DNA of 64,000 bases from Moringa oleifera (Eukaryota > Streptophyta > Magnoliopsida > Brassicales > Moringaceae): the NCBI GenBank assembly GCA_021397835.1, contig JAJFZO010000191.1, positions 5,275,001-5,339,000 of the forward strand, in the 5' to 3' direction. The stretch's first letter is position 1; each line of letters begins with the position of its first letter. The position numbers and the translations under genes were made by a program. This document shows positions 24,741 through 37,979 of the stretch, piece by piece. Below the pieces are notes generated by a model. The model saw only the letters and a list, made by a program, of their open reading frames with translations, made no database searches and was not told the origin of the DNA.

Positions 24741-25069
24741 GGGAGAAAATTAGAGGGGTTTTCAAAAATGGGATGAAAATTTTGGCACCAAAAGAAATTA
24801 TTAAGAAAAGAAAGGAGCCAACTGGAAGAAGAGTACTAGAGAATTCTCAGGCGCGCGTGTTGCTACTAGGATTCGGGAGCTCACGCACGGACACGTCACG
24901 ACTTTCACAGACCAATAAGAAAGCAGCGTAATCAACGATTGGTCCCTTTTTAATAGTCAGTGAAGGCCTGAATACTGTCATGCATGTAGTGGTTGAAACC
25001 TCGGGTCAATGGCAAAGTAAGACTATTAATGTAATTGACTTTAAGCACAGAAATCTTTAATCCTTGAAA

Positions 25070-26590
25070 CTTTTTTATAATAATATTATAAAAATTAAAT
25101 AAATAGTAAATTAAAAAATAAGAAGTATATAAAATATTAAATTTTATTTTAAAATAAATACTAAATTATATTTTAAAAAATGTTTTCTCTCTTAATTTTA
25201 ATGTTAAAATTCAAAATGTTTTGAAATAAAATCATGAAAAATAGTTAAATTAAATTTTATTAAAAAATTAAAAATTAAAAATTTTGAAATCAAAATTTTT
25301 TGTATAATAAATTTTGATTTAAATTTTATATGAATATAAAAAAGTTAAACTATCATCATAAAAAAGAATTTTTTAGTGTTAAAAATATTTTTTAAAAAAT
25401 ATATACTATTAAAATTTTAAAAACGCATAATAAGCTGTTTTTAAGTCAAAAATTACTTAGAATTGAAGAATTCACTTAAAATAAAGTGTAAAATTTATTC
25501 AAGTTATTTTTTAGATATTTTAATAATGGAAATATAATTAATTTTTTAAAATAAATATCATTTAAAATAAATCTTAATCTATCAATTAGATTAAATTAAA
25601 TCTTATTAAAAAATTTTAAAATTAAAAATATTCACATTAAAAATCTTTTACAAAGAATTTTGAACTTAAAATTTTTTATAAAAGTGAAAAAATATTTTAG
25701 ATACCATCACAAAAAAGTTTAGAATGTTTTGAGTATTGAAAATATTTTTAAAAAATTTATACTATCAAAAATTTAAAACATTTATGAAAAATAATTCATT
25801 TGTTGAAAATTATTTCAATTTGATAGATGAAATCGAAATAAATTTTAAAATCTATTTGAGTAATTTTTTAGGTATTTTAATAATAATAATATTATTAATT
25901 TTTCATAATTATTTTTATCAAAGTCAAATTTGAACAAAATTAATAAATAAATATTTGTTTGGAGACGTTTAAAAAGTTAAAACTTGATTGGAGAGAAAGC
26001 ACAAAACTCAAAGTTTAAAATAACACTTACTCAATTCTTTTAATAGTTTTCTATAAAGTCTAAAAGAACTATTTTCATCAATTAGAGTTTGTTTAGAAAC
26101 ATTTTGAAATTCAAGGTAAAATTAGAAAGGAGAGTATTGTTCAGAATTTTAAATAACTTTTGTCTTATATTTTGTATGCTAAATGAAATCTTAATATACA
26201 ACAAGGTGATAAATCAAATCTTCATTTATCAATTTAATTTCAATTAGATTTTGATATATAAAAAATTAAAAATATTTTCATTATAGAAATACTTAAAAAT
26301 AACTTAAATATATTCTAAACTCCACTTTGAGGGTTATCGTTATGAAATAATAAAATTCCTTAAATAATTATTTCTAACACTTGAAGAAATTTGAAACTTT
26401 TTTTTTTTTAATTATAGCTTGTATACGTAAAAATTTCTCAAGTTAAAGTTTGTTATATAATATTTTAAATTTTAATATCTTTAATATTTGAAATTTTCAA
26501 TCGTATTTAATTTACTTGGGAGAATGATTAGGCCTTTGCTATACATAATGATAAGTAAACCCAAACATTTTATTTAGTATGTACATGTGT
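25070..26590. repeat. AT-rich direct repeat with ~346-bp spacing
   Basis: TTAAATTAAATTTTATTAAA at 25245 recurs as TTAAATTAAATCTTATTAAA at 25591, and about 300 bp downstream of each align (shared words TACTAT(T/C)AAAA, CATCA(T/C)(A/C)AAAAA). The rest of the interval is similar AT-rich sequence without coding potential. Similar in character to the repeat at 2.07-2.8 kb. Confidence 0.55.
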
Positions 26591-26599
26591 GCCTATGTG

Positions 26600-28460
26600 C
26601 TAGATTACTAGTTATCCTACAAAATCTCATCTGAAGGTAGTTAAAAGAATTTTTAGATATCTTAGAAACACAATTGACTTGGGATTATGGTATCCCAAAG
26701 GCATTAGCTTTGATTTGATTAGTTATTCCTATGCAGACTATGCAAGGTGTGTTATGTACTATAAAAGCACAAGTGGTACTTACCATGTTTTACGATCATA
26801 TCTTGTATCTTGTTTTAATGAAAAGCAAAATTCGATTATGTTATTTACAATAGGTCAAATATATTGTTGCAGCTTATAGTTGTGTTCAAACTTTATAGAT
26901 AAAACAAACTTTAGGAGATTATAGCCTAAGCTACAAGAACATACCACACAAGTGCCATAAATATCTCTAAGTATTTAGTCCAACACTCTAAAACCAAACA
27001 CATAGAAATTACATATTAACCGAGGATCAACTAATGGACATCTTTATGAAACTCTTTGACAAGATAAGAAAAGAACTAAGAATGAGATCCATAAATGAAT
27101 CTTAGACTACAAAATTATTAAGCTAATGAACTTATGCTTGAAATGATTAATTTAAGTTACTTTTGGGTATGTCATGTTTCTATAATTATATAAGATGTCA
27201 AAAGAGCCAAAAATAGGAAGAAAGGGCACGTCTCATAGGTTTAGCAGTGACATCACCCATATGGTTGGTGATACTATCTGGGACAGTAAGTCGAGTAGGA
27301 CACTATCAACTTGGTCAATGTTCCAACCAAGATAAAAAGTCAGGCGATATCACCACCCAGTCGATTGTGGTACCAACCGGTGAGATTGTAAAAGCCCTTG
27401 TTTGCAAAAACTCTAATCTTAAACCTTAGTTCCATCTCTTCTCTTTCTCTTTCTCTCTCTCTCTAATCTCCAATCTCTTATTTCTCATCTCTGTCCTTAA
27501 TCCTATTAAAATCTTTTGATTTAGGGATTTAAACCTCAAATTATTGTATTTCTTTGCCTCTCCCTCAAGAATCATCAAGTAAAAAGGTACAAATCAAGCA
27601 TGTTACGTAGAGGAAAGTGTCTTTAAAGTTAGGTATGATGAGCTCCATATCTTTTTTAATAATGATTACATGTCTAAGTTTTATAATGATTTTAAGTAAG
27701 ATGAATGTTACCCTAAAGAAATGCATAAATTTTGATGAATTTCATAATTTAGTCATAAAACCCACTTTAGAGCAAACGGATAGCTTCTAATTTGCAATGT
27801 AAACCTACTTATTTACCCTAAATTAGTTAGAGTTTTCTTTGCTAACCTTAGGGTAGATTTTAATAGAACATTAATTTTTGATAACTTGAGAGGAATTGAT
27901 ATAAGTTTTACAAATTATGACTTGACAAGGATATCAAACATTCCCCATAACAGACTTAACGTGAATGAGACTATATTACCCCCTAAGGCTGATTGGTATG
28001 GTTGTGATTTCACAATTGACATATTGAGTATATATAAACAACATAAAAGACATAGAATAGGTAATTGCCTTAATATTGAAGATAGGATCATTCATCATGC
28101 TATAAAAAACATTATTCTCCTTAGAACTGGTCATCAAGATAAGGCGACCAAGATGAAACCCTACATTTTCAATAGGTTTTTTATAAATGAACCCTATAAT
28201 CTACCACATATAATAGTATAGAATAGTATTCACACTTTTAAGATTAAAAACTTTATTTTGTCTCATGAAAATATTTTTAGTAAAATCTTCATGCATTTTA
28301 GGTTAAAGTTTCATTCACCATTAGAAAAACTTACTTTAAAGCCTAAAGATAACATCTCATCCACTACTCTCACATACATGTATCTTAGGGAAGTTTTCTT
28401 GGGGTTTGGATTACCACTAAAAAGATACTATGTTTATGTAGTTAATGTTGATGATCTACG
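26600..28460 (+). mobile_element. Decayed Ty1/copia (SIRE-type) 3' end with envelope-like frame
   Basis: From about 26620 the plus strand encodes the copia RNase H end: HLKVVKRIFRYLRNTIDLG, then DLGLWYPKG, SYADYARC, KSTSGTYHVL, and a degraded tail with ADIF-like wording near 27030. Several stops and frameshifts follow. After a pyrimidine-rich stretch (27430-27480), a degenerate frame at about 27840-28460 (NLRGIDISFTNYDLTRIS, RIGNCLNIEDRIIHHAIKNI, NIFSKIFMHFRLKFHS) has the pattern of the plant envelope-like / putative plant transposon protein found downstream of pol in SIRE-type elements. No intact reading frame remains, and no LTR pair could be defined. Confidence 0.7.
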
Positions 28461-28464
28461 AAAG

Positions 28465-29773
28465 ATGTCCTAAAAGAAGCTCATTATGCACCCCATGATA
28501 TGCACTAAGGGATGACTAAAATGTACAACTCATTGAGACCTCAGTTTTGATGACTTAAGATGAAGGAAGATGTGGTGGATTATGTGTTCAAATGTTTGAT
28601 TTGCCAATTGATCAAAATAGAATATCAAACATTAGCTGCGAAGTTATAACCTTTGAAATTCCAAAGTGGAAATAGGAGAAGATAACGTTAAATTTTGTGT
28701 ATGGCTTACCAAAGACTCCTACGCAGCATAAAGTAATTTTAATGATTATGGATCGACTGATAAAGTCAACTCATTTTTTACCTATTAGATGAGGAAGTAC
28801 ATTAGACCAACTAACAAAAAAATATGTGAAAATGATAGTAAGATTACATAAGGTTTCAATTTCTATTATATCAGACAGGGATCTTATATATGCTTTTAGA
28901 TTTTAGGAAAGTTTGCAATGTGCCATGGGTACTAAATTGAAATTTAGTATAGATTTTCATCCAACAAATGGATGAACAATCAAAAAGAATTATTCAAAAA
29001 CTTGAGAATATGCTACAAGCATGTGTTATGGGGTTTAAAGGTGCATCGAAAAAGTATGTGGCTCTAATGGAATTTGTTTACAATAATCAATTCTATAGTA
29101 GCATCGGAATGGCATCATATGAGATTTTATATGGAAGAAAGTATCAAAGTTCTATTTACTGTAACGAGAAAGATTTGAGAATGCTTGAAGGGCTAGAAAT
29201 TGTGCAAGATAGAGTTAAGAAAGTGAAAGTGGTCAAAAAGACATTAAAGGCTGCATGAGATAGATAAAAGAGCTATGTTAACAAATATAAATGTGAAATA
29301 GAACATGAATTTGGTACAAAGGTTTTTCGTTAGAGTTTCACCCTAAAAAGGGATAAGTTTTGGGAAGAAAGGAAAGTAAACTCCTTGATATATAGGCCTG
29401 TATAAAATTTTGAAAAAAAAAATTGGTCTATTAGCATATAATTTGCTTTGCCTTCAAAAATAGCTCAAATCTAAAATGTTTTTCATGTGAGTATGTTTCA
29501 AATATATAGATCTGATGTCATCCATGTGCTTAGAGATCCAAAAATAGAAATTTCTGAAAATTTGAATTACATTGAAGAATCAAATGAAATTGTGGGATAT
29601 AAAACAACACAACTTAGAAACCAAAAAATGCCTTTAGTTAAGGTGTCATGGAGAAATCATGTATGAGAAAAAACTACTTGGGATACTGAGGCGCATATGA
29701 AACAGTAATATTCTTACTTGTTCACATGTATCAAATTTCTAGGATAAATTTTTTTTTAAAGTGGGAGAGAGTT
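28465..29773 (+). mobile_element. Decayed Ty3/gypsy integrase fragment
   Basis: The plus strand carries the gypsy integrase in broken frames. First comes an HHCC-type finger (EAHYAPHDMH ... CLICQLIKIEYQ), then a core with remnants of the DRLTK-S-HF and SDR-type motifs. Next is a longer open stretch at 28968-29258 (QSKRIIQKLENMLQACVMGF, EFVYNNQFYSSIGMASYEIL) and a C-terminal part with FHVSMF-like wording near 29480. A polypurine-like AAAGTGGGAGAGA at 29759-29771 precedes TGTAATATCT, the probable 3' LTR start. Multiple stops; not functional. Confidence 0.8.
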
Positions 29774-31419
29774 GTAATATCTCTACTCTCATTATACTCA
29801 CATACCATGATTATAGTCATACATATATTAATATATGTTTAAATATATAAATTATGCACTTAATACTTATTAAAAATTAATACATATAGGTTACATGAAT
29901 TTTAGAAGATTGTTATTAATACTTAAAGGTGTGCTAGGTATGTTATGAATTACATAAATTATAAAGAATAAACAAAATTTTATAAGAACTAAAAGACAAT
30001 AAGATAAAGTGAAATGCTAAAAGAAAGCATGAGACTAAGACACCTAACAATTTTATCAAAATTTTATATGTATCAAAAGATAGTAACCATCTCACCTTTT
30101 TTTCTTCCTTGGAAACCATATCTATGCAAATTGAATAAAGCATTTCTATATACACTTCTTTTACATGAAATTTAGGAGAAAGAAAGATGAAGAAAGAAGA
30201 AAAACTAAACAAGGAAGAATTAGACATATAAGTGAATGAATTGAATTAGAGCAATTCAGATTAACTTGGAGGTAAGTAAAATAAGTTAGAATTTTATGAT
30301 TACTATTTATTATATCATATTATATGATTAATTGATCTATATAATGAACAAAAATATTACTTTATGCACTATATATAAAGATTAAGACTATAAATTTATT
30401 GAAGAACATAAAAGTACCCTATTTTTAAGACAACAAATTGAGCCATAATTTTCGTGGGCTTAGAGTTCGAATTTGATGAAACATAAAATGTGTAGATAAG
30501 GAGCTAAACTAAATGACTGCAAAGGGCTTGGCTAAATAAGAAGAAATTGAAGAGTTACATCTTGGTTATTAAGGCTAAAAACAAGGAACATTCTGCAAAA
30601 AATAAAATATAGTTAGGCGTCAACTTAGTTAAGTTTAAAGATCAAATTTAGTTTATATCTAAATGATTAATTTTAGTACATGGAATATAAAGTGATAAGT
30701 AAGTTTTGCATAAAAAGAAAATAAACTTAAAGTATAAGAATAAGAACTAAGCAAAGTAAAGCGAAATAAATTTAGGAAACAAGAATTCAACTTAGGTTCA
30801 TCTATCATGCATGATTATACTTGCAAATATCATAATAGTATATCTTACATACTTATAGAAAAATTATAAGGCAAAGAAAGGCTAGGAAAAGGAAGTTCAC
30901 ATAGAAGTAAAATTATAAATGTATAAGAAAAAATATAAACAAATTAAATGATTGAATGTATGAAAAGAAATTGTATGTTTGAGCTATGAAATGGGTTAAT
31001 GCCTTGAATTATTGTTTGAATATTTAAAAAACTATTAGGTCTGTTGGATGACCACTTGCATAAATGAATAAAAAAAATGTAATCAAGTTATGACTTACTT
31101 GATAAGTTATGCAATTTCATATATGATATGAGCTACTCCATTAACCAAGGGCTAATGATACGAAATCACTTTCTTTAACCATGAGCCTATAATATGAAAA
31201 ATACATGAATATGATTATATCATATAGATCAATATGTTCACATAGAATTTTTGAAGTATTTGCTTATCTTGTTGGCCACAATATAAAAAAATAAAATTGC
31301 ATATCACTTACAAGTTTATTTATGCTTAATCTTTGATAAATAAGGATAATATGCATAGTAATAACTTGTAATTTGGTTAATATATTTAGTATGATTAGTT
31401 ATTATGAATTATTTATACT
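29774..31419 (+). mobile_element. Probable gypsy 3' LTR, interrupted by CACTA insertion
   Basis: Begins TGTAATATCTC after the polypurine tract and is AT-rich with no coding potential. Its right end is unclear: it runs into the CACTA terminus at 31420, which may have inserted into it (ACT precedes CACTG). No second LTR copy is visible, so the assignment is inferred. Confidence 0.4.
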
Positions 31420-31680
31420 CACTGCAAAAAACTTAGTTTTTAGCAATAGATGAACTTGTTGTTAAAGAAAAAAATGTCGCTAAAACAAAAATAGTTATCA
31501 TAAAAAAAACCGATTGTTTTTTAAATACATCATTAAATTAATGATTGATTTTTTTTTTTTTTGCTATTTTAATGATCGATTACCATCAATCGTTAACACG
31601 TTATGGGATAGTAATGGTTTTTAACAATTAATTTGGTGACCAATTATAATCAGTCGCTAAAATCGATCAATATATAGCTA

Positions 31681-31824
31681 GCAACTAATTTTAATCGATC
31701 GTTAAGATTTTAGTTAACGACTGATTTGTATCGGTTGTTAAAGATTTAGTTAGTGATGGATTAGTATCCATTACTAAGATTTCAGTTAGCGACTGATTAA
31801 AACTAGTCACTATAACCAATATTA
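31681..31824. repeat. 36-bp subterminal repeats of the CACTA element
   Basis: Four successive units start at 31681, 31717, 31753 and 31789, each beginning with a G(C/T)(A/G)A(C/T)(T/G)(A/G)ATT-like word and ending in AGTTA; the fourth is partial. Subterminal arrays in CACTA elements are known binding sites for the TnpA-type accessory protein, which fits their place ~260 bp inside the terminus. Confidence 0.75.
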
Positions 31825-34800
31825 AGTTTAAAAAATATAATTAATTTAAAATTACATAAAATTTTTAAAAATAAGTTACACGAATAAAAAATAAATACAA
31901 AATGTATTCCATTATTCATAAAATAAACATTACATAAACCAAATCAAATATTTTGTTCGTAAAATAAATGGCATTTAAGAATCAAATGATGTTGGAGCTG
32001 CACTTCTAGAAAAAAGAGCCTCTATGCTGCGGATACGCTTATTCATATCAAGCTTCCTCTATAAGCACTTTTGTATATCACTCTCATAGCGTAAGCGATC
32101 ATACTCTCTCACCTAACGCTTCTCGTCCAATCACTCATTCATAGCCTTATACTCCAACTCTATGAGCTCTTCCACAACCTTCATCTCAGAACACATATCC
32201 TGCATGATTACGTCATCAATAGAGCATTCACTACTAGAGCTACTGCTTGAATACCATGATTTTGATTACCAATCTCATACTTTTGACATTTCTTCTCTCC
32301 ATGTACAGTTTCATGGTAGGGCTTAGTATAGTCTGAAGCATGTCGAAAGATCTCTCATCTGGCTGAAAAGCCAAAGCAACTAATTCCTTCAAGTGTTCCT
32401 ACAATAAAGCAGTTTTTAATTTACTCATTAGCTAAATCAAATAGTAAAGTAAAAAAGATAATATAATTTTAGTTATTTATTAATGTTAAAGACAATTAAC
32501 TTATATTAATTTGTTTGGCTCATTCATTTATGAACTCATTGGGATTAGACTTCTTAGTGTAGGTCCGTTTAAAAAAGTTTTATTGCGATAAACTCACCAT
32601 CTAACTCTTGCGTATAAAAAAATATTTAATAAATAATCATATTATTTTTATTTATATTTATACAAGTAATTTAAATATCAAACGTATTAACATCAGTCTC
32701 GTTTCGTCGATTGTATTACATAATCTCATATTCTTATCTGTACTTTCATCGCTTCCATTCTATTTGCCACTATTGTCATATAATATCTGGGGCAGATTGA
32801 GGTTTCTTTTTTACTTTATAGCAACATGCATACATCAAGTTAGCATACCGATCCACAGCAAGAGCTTCCTATGCGGCCTTTACCACTGCATTTATTTTCT
32901 CATCCTATGTAAAATGTGTCTTTCGAAAAATAAAAAAGATTTGTATGTTAATTAAAATGTAAAATATTTTTTTGATAAATAATTATAAGTACCTTGAATT
33001 TTTTAAAATAAAATCTTTGGTTTCTCGAGAAATTGCCCTTCACATATACCCAGATGGATTGACTCTCTTCTAGAAGATCATATAAGTCTTCACTAAATAT
33101 TTATGTGAGGGCTCAATTCTGTCAAATTAAACAATAAAATAAGTAGTAAATAACACTAACAAAATTTATTAAAAATAGTTATACAAAGTAAAGAAAAACA
33201 TTAATTATAAATACTTACGTGTTATTTTCTACAAAAATATGTTGTCTACCTATACTCTGCAAATTTATTGAGTTGAAAATCCTAGTAGTAGCCAAACCAA
33301 AATAAACTAAGCAAAGCTAACAAACCCATTTGTAGCTATAGACGCTCCATGTGAAGATGATTCAGTTGCATTCGGTTCATTATCTTGAATATGTGGATCT
33401 CTTCCTCCATATTACTCATCTGATCTCCCTTCGAAGTCACCTTGTCTTTTTCGACCCCTCATCTAAGCATATCTATAAAAATTACTTTAATAATAAAAGT
33501 TTTATAAAAAAATTCGACAAAATCACCCTTAAAAATTGAACTTAAACCTCCAAAAATACATGATAAAAATATAATATAATGAATAAACAAATTAACCAAC
33601 ACCCATTTCATAAAATTAAATTATTTAAAACATAATATTCCACAATTCAAAACATAAATTTTTTTATAAATATAACTAATTATCATCTTTAGTATCTTCC
33701 TTTTCCTCTTGCTCTTCCACTTTATCATCCTCTTCCTTTGTGGGAACACTTTCAAAATTTGACTGATCCACATGTGTTATTTCTCATTATTAATACCTAT
33801 TAATGTCTCACTTGGATCATTCAAAGATATAGGATGATCATTCGCATCATTTTCAATTTGATAAACATCTCTTTCATCATCTTTTCTGAGGAGCACCTTG
33901 GGTTGATCCACCAGTAAAATTATAGTTTGAAAGCTCGATGACAGACCTATTTTTCATTTTACAAACAGCCCATTAGTCATGCTTGTGCCTTAAACTTATA
34001 TAAGAAATATAATATACTTGAGCTACTTATGAAGTTAACATAAATGACTCATACTTATTCAATCTCCTTGTGTGATTTGCATCTACTAAATTGTATAATT
34101 TGTATATTTTAGTGCCTACATTCAGTATAAAATCAAACTATTCACACCTAAACAAAATAGTTCTTTTGGTTGGCGACATTAGGTATTCTAATTGTAACAC
34201 CTCAACCAATACATAGAGATAATCGTTTTCATCTATATTACAGTGTGACGTTTTAATGCAAACTCCACTATTCATTATTTATCTATCTAAATCGTGATTT
34301 TTAGTGTGAAATTTATAGTGATTAATATAGTATCATGGGTATAACTTCATAGATCATAATGAACTTTTTGTAACATCTTTGATAAAGTTGTTATCAATAA
34401 AGTTTGGTCGGTTATGTGCTTGTAAAAATTAGAAATTGATCTTTTGACTATGTATATTTACTAAAAAATGATTAATAATTTAAAATTATAGATTATAAGT
34501 ACGCACGTATAGATTAAATCAATTTGAAAATTAAAGCTCTAGATAAGTGTTAACGTCGCAATCAATTACGCATGATAATTAAGAAATAAAAATCCTACAA
34601 AATATTAGTTTAAAAAAATAATCATTGGTAAGAAAGATTTTTTGTATGTGAATGGCTAAGTGAATTGCTATGATTGAAGGATAAGATATGTATTCTATAA
34701 ACGATTCGACCTTAAGACAGTTCAACAAAACATATGTATGAGCAGCTTGATATTCTTTCTTTGTCAAATATCTAGACTTTTTTTTTTCAAATGACTGACT

Positions 34801-35599
34801 ATGGTCTTTAAAAGATTAATAGATTTTTTTCATGTTCTTCAGAATCATAATCACCAGTATCGTTCCATGGCACTCTTTGATGTCGTGTATTGATATGTGG
34901 CTCAAAATAGTGTGAACAAAATGATGACGCTTCTTCAACTAAATATATATTGCATATCGACCTTTTCACTTTCACTTTATTTTTAACATTATTTTTTCAA
35001 CTTTCGTAAGTAGTTAAAATGATAATTGAGGATGATTATATGATTAAGTAATTTAAATAAATGATCAAGAAATAAAGAGATTAAAATAACAAACTAATTA
35101 CATGAAATTATGATTGATATCTTTCAAATGGATACATCCATCGATACTATAATAGATCAGTTATCTTTGCTTCATAAGCTAAGTGCACCGAAAGATATTC
35201 CGTTGAGTCAAAGGAGCTTAGGAAAAATATACACAAATGGTCCTGTGTAGTATATGGATCTCATTCTCAAGTCATCCATATCTTCAACACAAATAATAGT
35301 TGATGTAAGTTCTTCGAAAAAAATACTTAACTCTGTTAGTGCTTGCTATACAATAGTTGGCAATAGCTCATGAAATGTAATAGGTAGTAATCGCTGCATA
35401 AAAACATGACAGTCAAGAACTTTAATCTTGAACAATTTATGTTTTCTCATATCCACACACCTTATCATGTTTGATGCATCTTTATCAAAAAAATATTAAA
35501 TTCTTCACCCACTAGCACAATGTTTCTCTACTTGGTTTGTCAAGGATGTAATAACCTTTAAAGTATTTCTCAGTTGCTTCATTCCTCGCTAACTCAGGA

Positions 35600-37359
35600 T
35601 GTTTGCAAAATGCCTTTAAGTTTTCCTTCGATTTGCATTATTCTTTGTGTTTCCTTCCACATTCATGATTGTGTTAAACACATTATCAAAATTTTTTTTT
35701 ATGTGCATGACATCGACATTGTGTTTTATTAAGTTAGTACTCTAATAAGGTTATATGTCTTGCAAAAAAAAACCATTTATCTAATCATGTTCAACTTTTA
35801 TAACCTTTCTAAGTCTTAATTGATTTATTTCATGCAGCAATTCATACCCAGATTTAATAGAATAACCTGTTTTTTTTTTCACTATTTTATTCTTAATGAA
35901 TGCATTTTTATTCCTTTGAAATAGAAGATCTTCTAATAAGAACTTACAATGGTTATCAAATCAAGACTACTTACATCTGTTAGAAAAGATAAATACATTT
36001 GAATATTTTTTACAATAAGGACAAGCCAGTCTTTCGAATGTACTTCAGTCAAACTACATCACACAGGTAGAAAATAACTAATGATCCACATTAAAGCAAC
36101 TTTTATAATGAAATTTTGTCTAAAAAAGATATCATATATGGGCACTCTGACATTCCACAATATTTGTAACTTTACTATCAAAAGCTGTAGGTAAATATCT
36201 AATCTATCTTTCGGATTCATCAGTCTTGGAATGATCACAGTTAGAAATATGAACTTTTCCTTCATGCACATCCAAGGGGGTGAGTTATATGATCTGACTA
36301 TTATTGGTCATGAAGAACATTATTATCTTGATTGACTAAATGGTTAAAATCTATCAATACTCAAACTTACTCTGACATTCCTACATTCAGCAGCAAAAAA
36401 TGAATCACATTGATTAAAATGTATCTAAGCAAAAGAGTCAAAGCAATGATGCATGACACCCTCTTTAATCTCATGTTCTACATGCCATTTCATGTTCTTT
36501 ACCGTGACTTCCGATGCATATAGTCTTTGTAAGTATAGACTCAGAGAAAAATTATTACTTCTTCTTATATGAAACAAGAATTTTTTTGTTTCTCAAATTC
36601 TTGTCTTCATCTCTTATACCGCAAATGATTACAAAACCTATAACAACTTAGGTCACTATCTTTACTTTAGTATATCATGTATCTGTTGTTATAAGAGTGG
36701 ATCTTTAAATCGATAAACCATATCTTGTAGGCATTTCTTTGCATTTTAAAAATTTTCATTCATTAAATTATCGACTTGCATTATCTCTTTCATTAATTAA
36801 CAAATATCATTGTAGTACCTTTTAGAAATATAATGTTTTAACTTTGTATTCAATATTCTAGCAACAACAAAATCTTTTGAATGATTTTGGCACCCATCCC
36901 ATAACTATTAATTAGCAGCAGTCAACATATCATAAAAACATTAGGCATCCAAATTGAGAGATTTTTTCATGTGTTTCTGATTAAATTTTAGACCCACCAC
37001 ATCCATTACCATTGTTTGGTATGTATTAGCATATTCATGCATAGTGGTAGATCTTTCTCTAACACATTGTTTAATTATCCCATATTTAGAACACTCATTG
37101 TTTTTTCCATGATAATTCTAAATATAATATTTTGATACAAAATCATATTTAGCTAAATGATACCTCACCATATCAACAGTTTCATACAAATGGTTTTAAC
37201 ATTTTTTTCGATTACATGGACACCTTTCTTATCTTCGTCCATGAAAACTTATTGACTATAAGCAAATTAAATAAACTCTTCTATTTTATCTAAAAATTTC
37301 TGATTTAATAATCCATCTACAAGTCTGAAGTATATCTACTGATGATCTAATCTACTCAT
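35600..37359 (-). pseudogene. tnp2-type transposase remnant
   Basis: Starts at ATG 37359 (MSRLDHQ) with an N-terminal transposase-associated domain recognisable as KIEEFI and MDEDKKG segments. The clearest part of the core is an open stretch at 36271-36059 with CMKEKFIFLTVIIPRLMNPK and VKLQILWNVRVPIYDIFFRQ, colinear with the tnp2 family. Downstream, MSMSCT and related wording mark the DVMH-EKN block. Stops and frameshifts occur throughout; it cannot encode a working enzyme. Confidence 0.75.
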
Positions 37360-37979
37360 ATTTTTGTTTTTTAATTAGTCCTAAACTAGTTCCTAACAAC
37401 TTACCTCCTAAAAATTTCAACGACTTTACAACATATTATCAAGCAAACATCCAAAGACATAAATAATTTTATAGTCATAAGTTAAAATGTCAAATAAAAT
37501 CATCATAATATAAATTTCAAGGATCCATAAAAAGTACATGAGTTACCGTATAACTTTTTAAATATTTTATGCATGCCATCCAAACTTTAAAAGTAAGCGG
37601 TCCTACACCATTTAAATATGTACACTTATGTGAAGCGTAATATTGTAAGTCATTATTCACTTTATTTAGTAAAAAATTTAATTGTATATCCTTATAGCTC
37701 TTCAAGTATATCATATTTATAGATGTGTATTTTTAATTGAAACACATACTTATATTCATTAATATGTACCTGAAGAACAATAAAAATACTACACAAAATT
37801 TATATGAAATAAAATGAAAAACAATCTACATATGTTATATGCCGCATATAAATGTTACATTTTTAAATTGTCTAACCTGGACAATTCAAGAATTATTATC
37901 GAACAATCTACCTCAATGCACATGTAAACATGTGATAAGTGACAGTGAACGTTCACTAATAATTCTCAAATGGTGTATT

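Larger units (their letters stand above)
31420..37400 (-). mobile_element. Decayed CACTA (En/Spm) DNA transposon
   Basis: The left terminus reads CACTGCAAAAAACTTAG at 31420, as in plant CACTA ends, preceded by a possible 3-bp target copy ACT. The coding strand is minus. From high to low coordinates, remnants appear in the expected order: transposase-associated domain (near 37359), tnp2 transposase (about 36900-35600), DUF4218 (about 35400-34900, e.g. QRLLPITFHELLPTIV, SIFFEELTSTIICVEDMDDL) and DUF4216 (about 34260-33900). All frames are broken. The right terminus was not found, so the true end may lie beyond 37.4 kb. Confidence 0.78.

Noticed and set aside
37517..37714. 65-codon minus frame right of the tnp2 remnant
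   Set aside because: No match to any CACTA domain that I can recognise; AT-rich chance frame.
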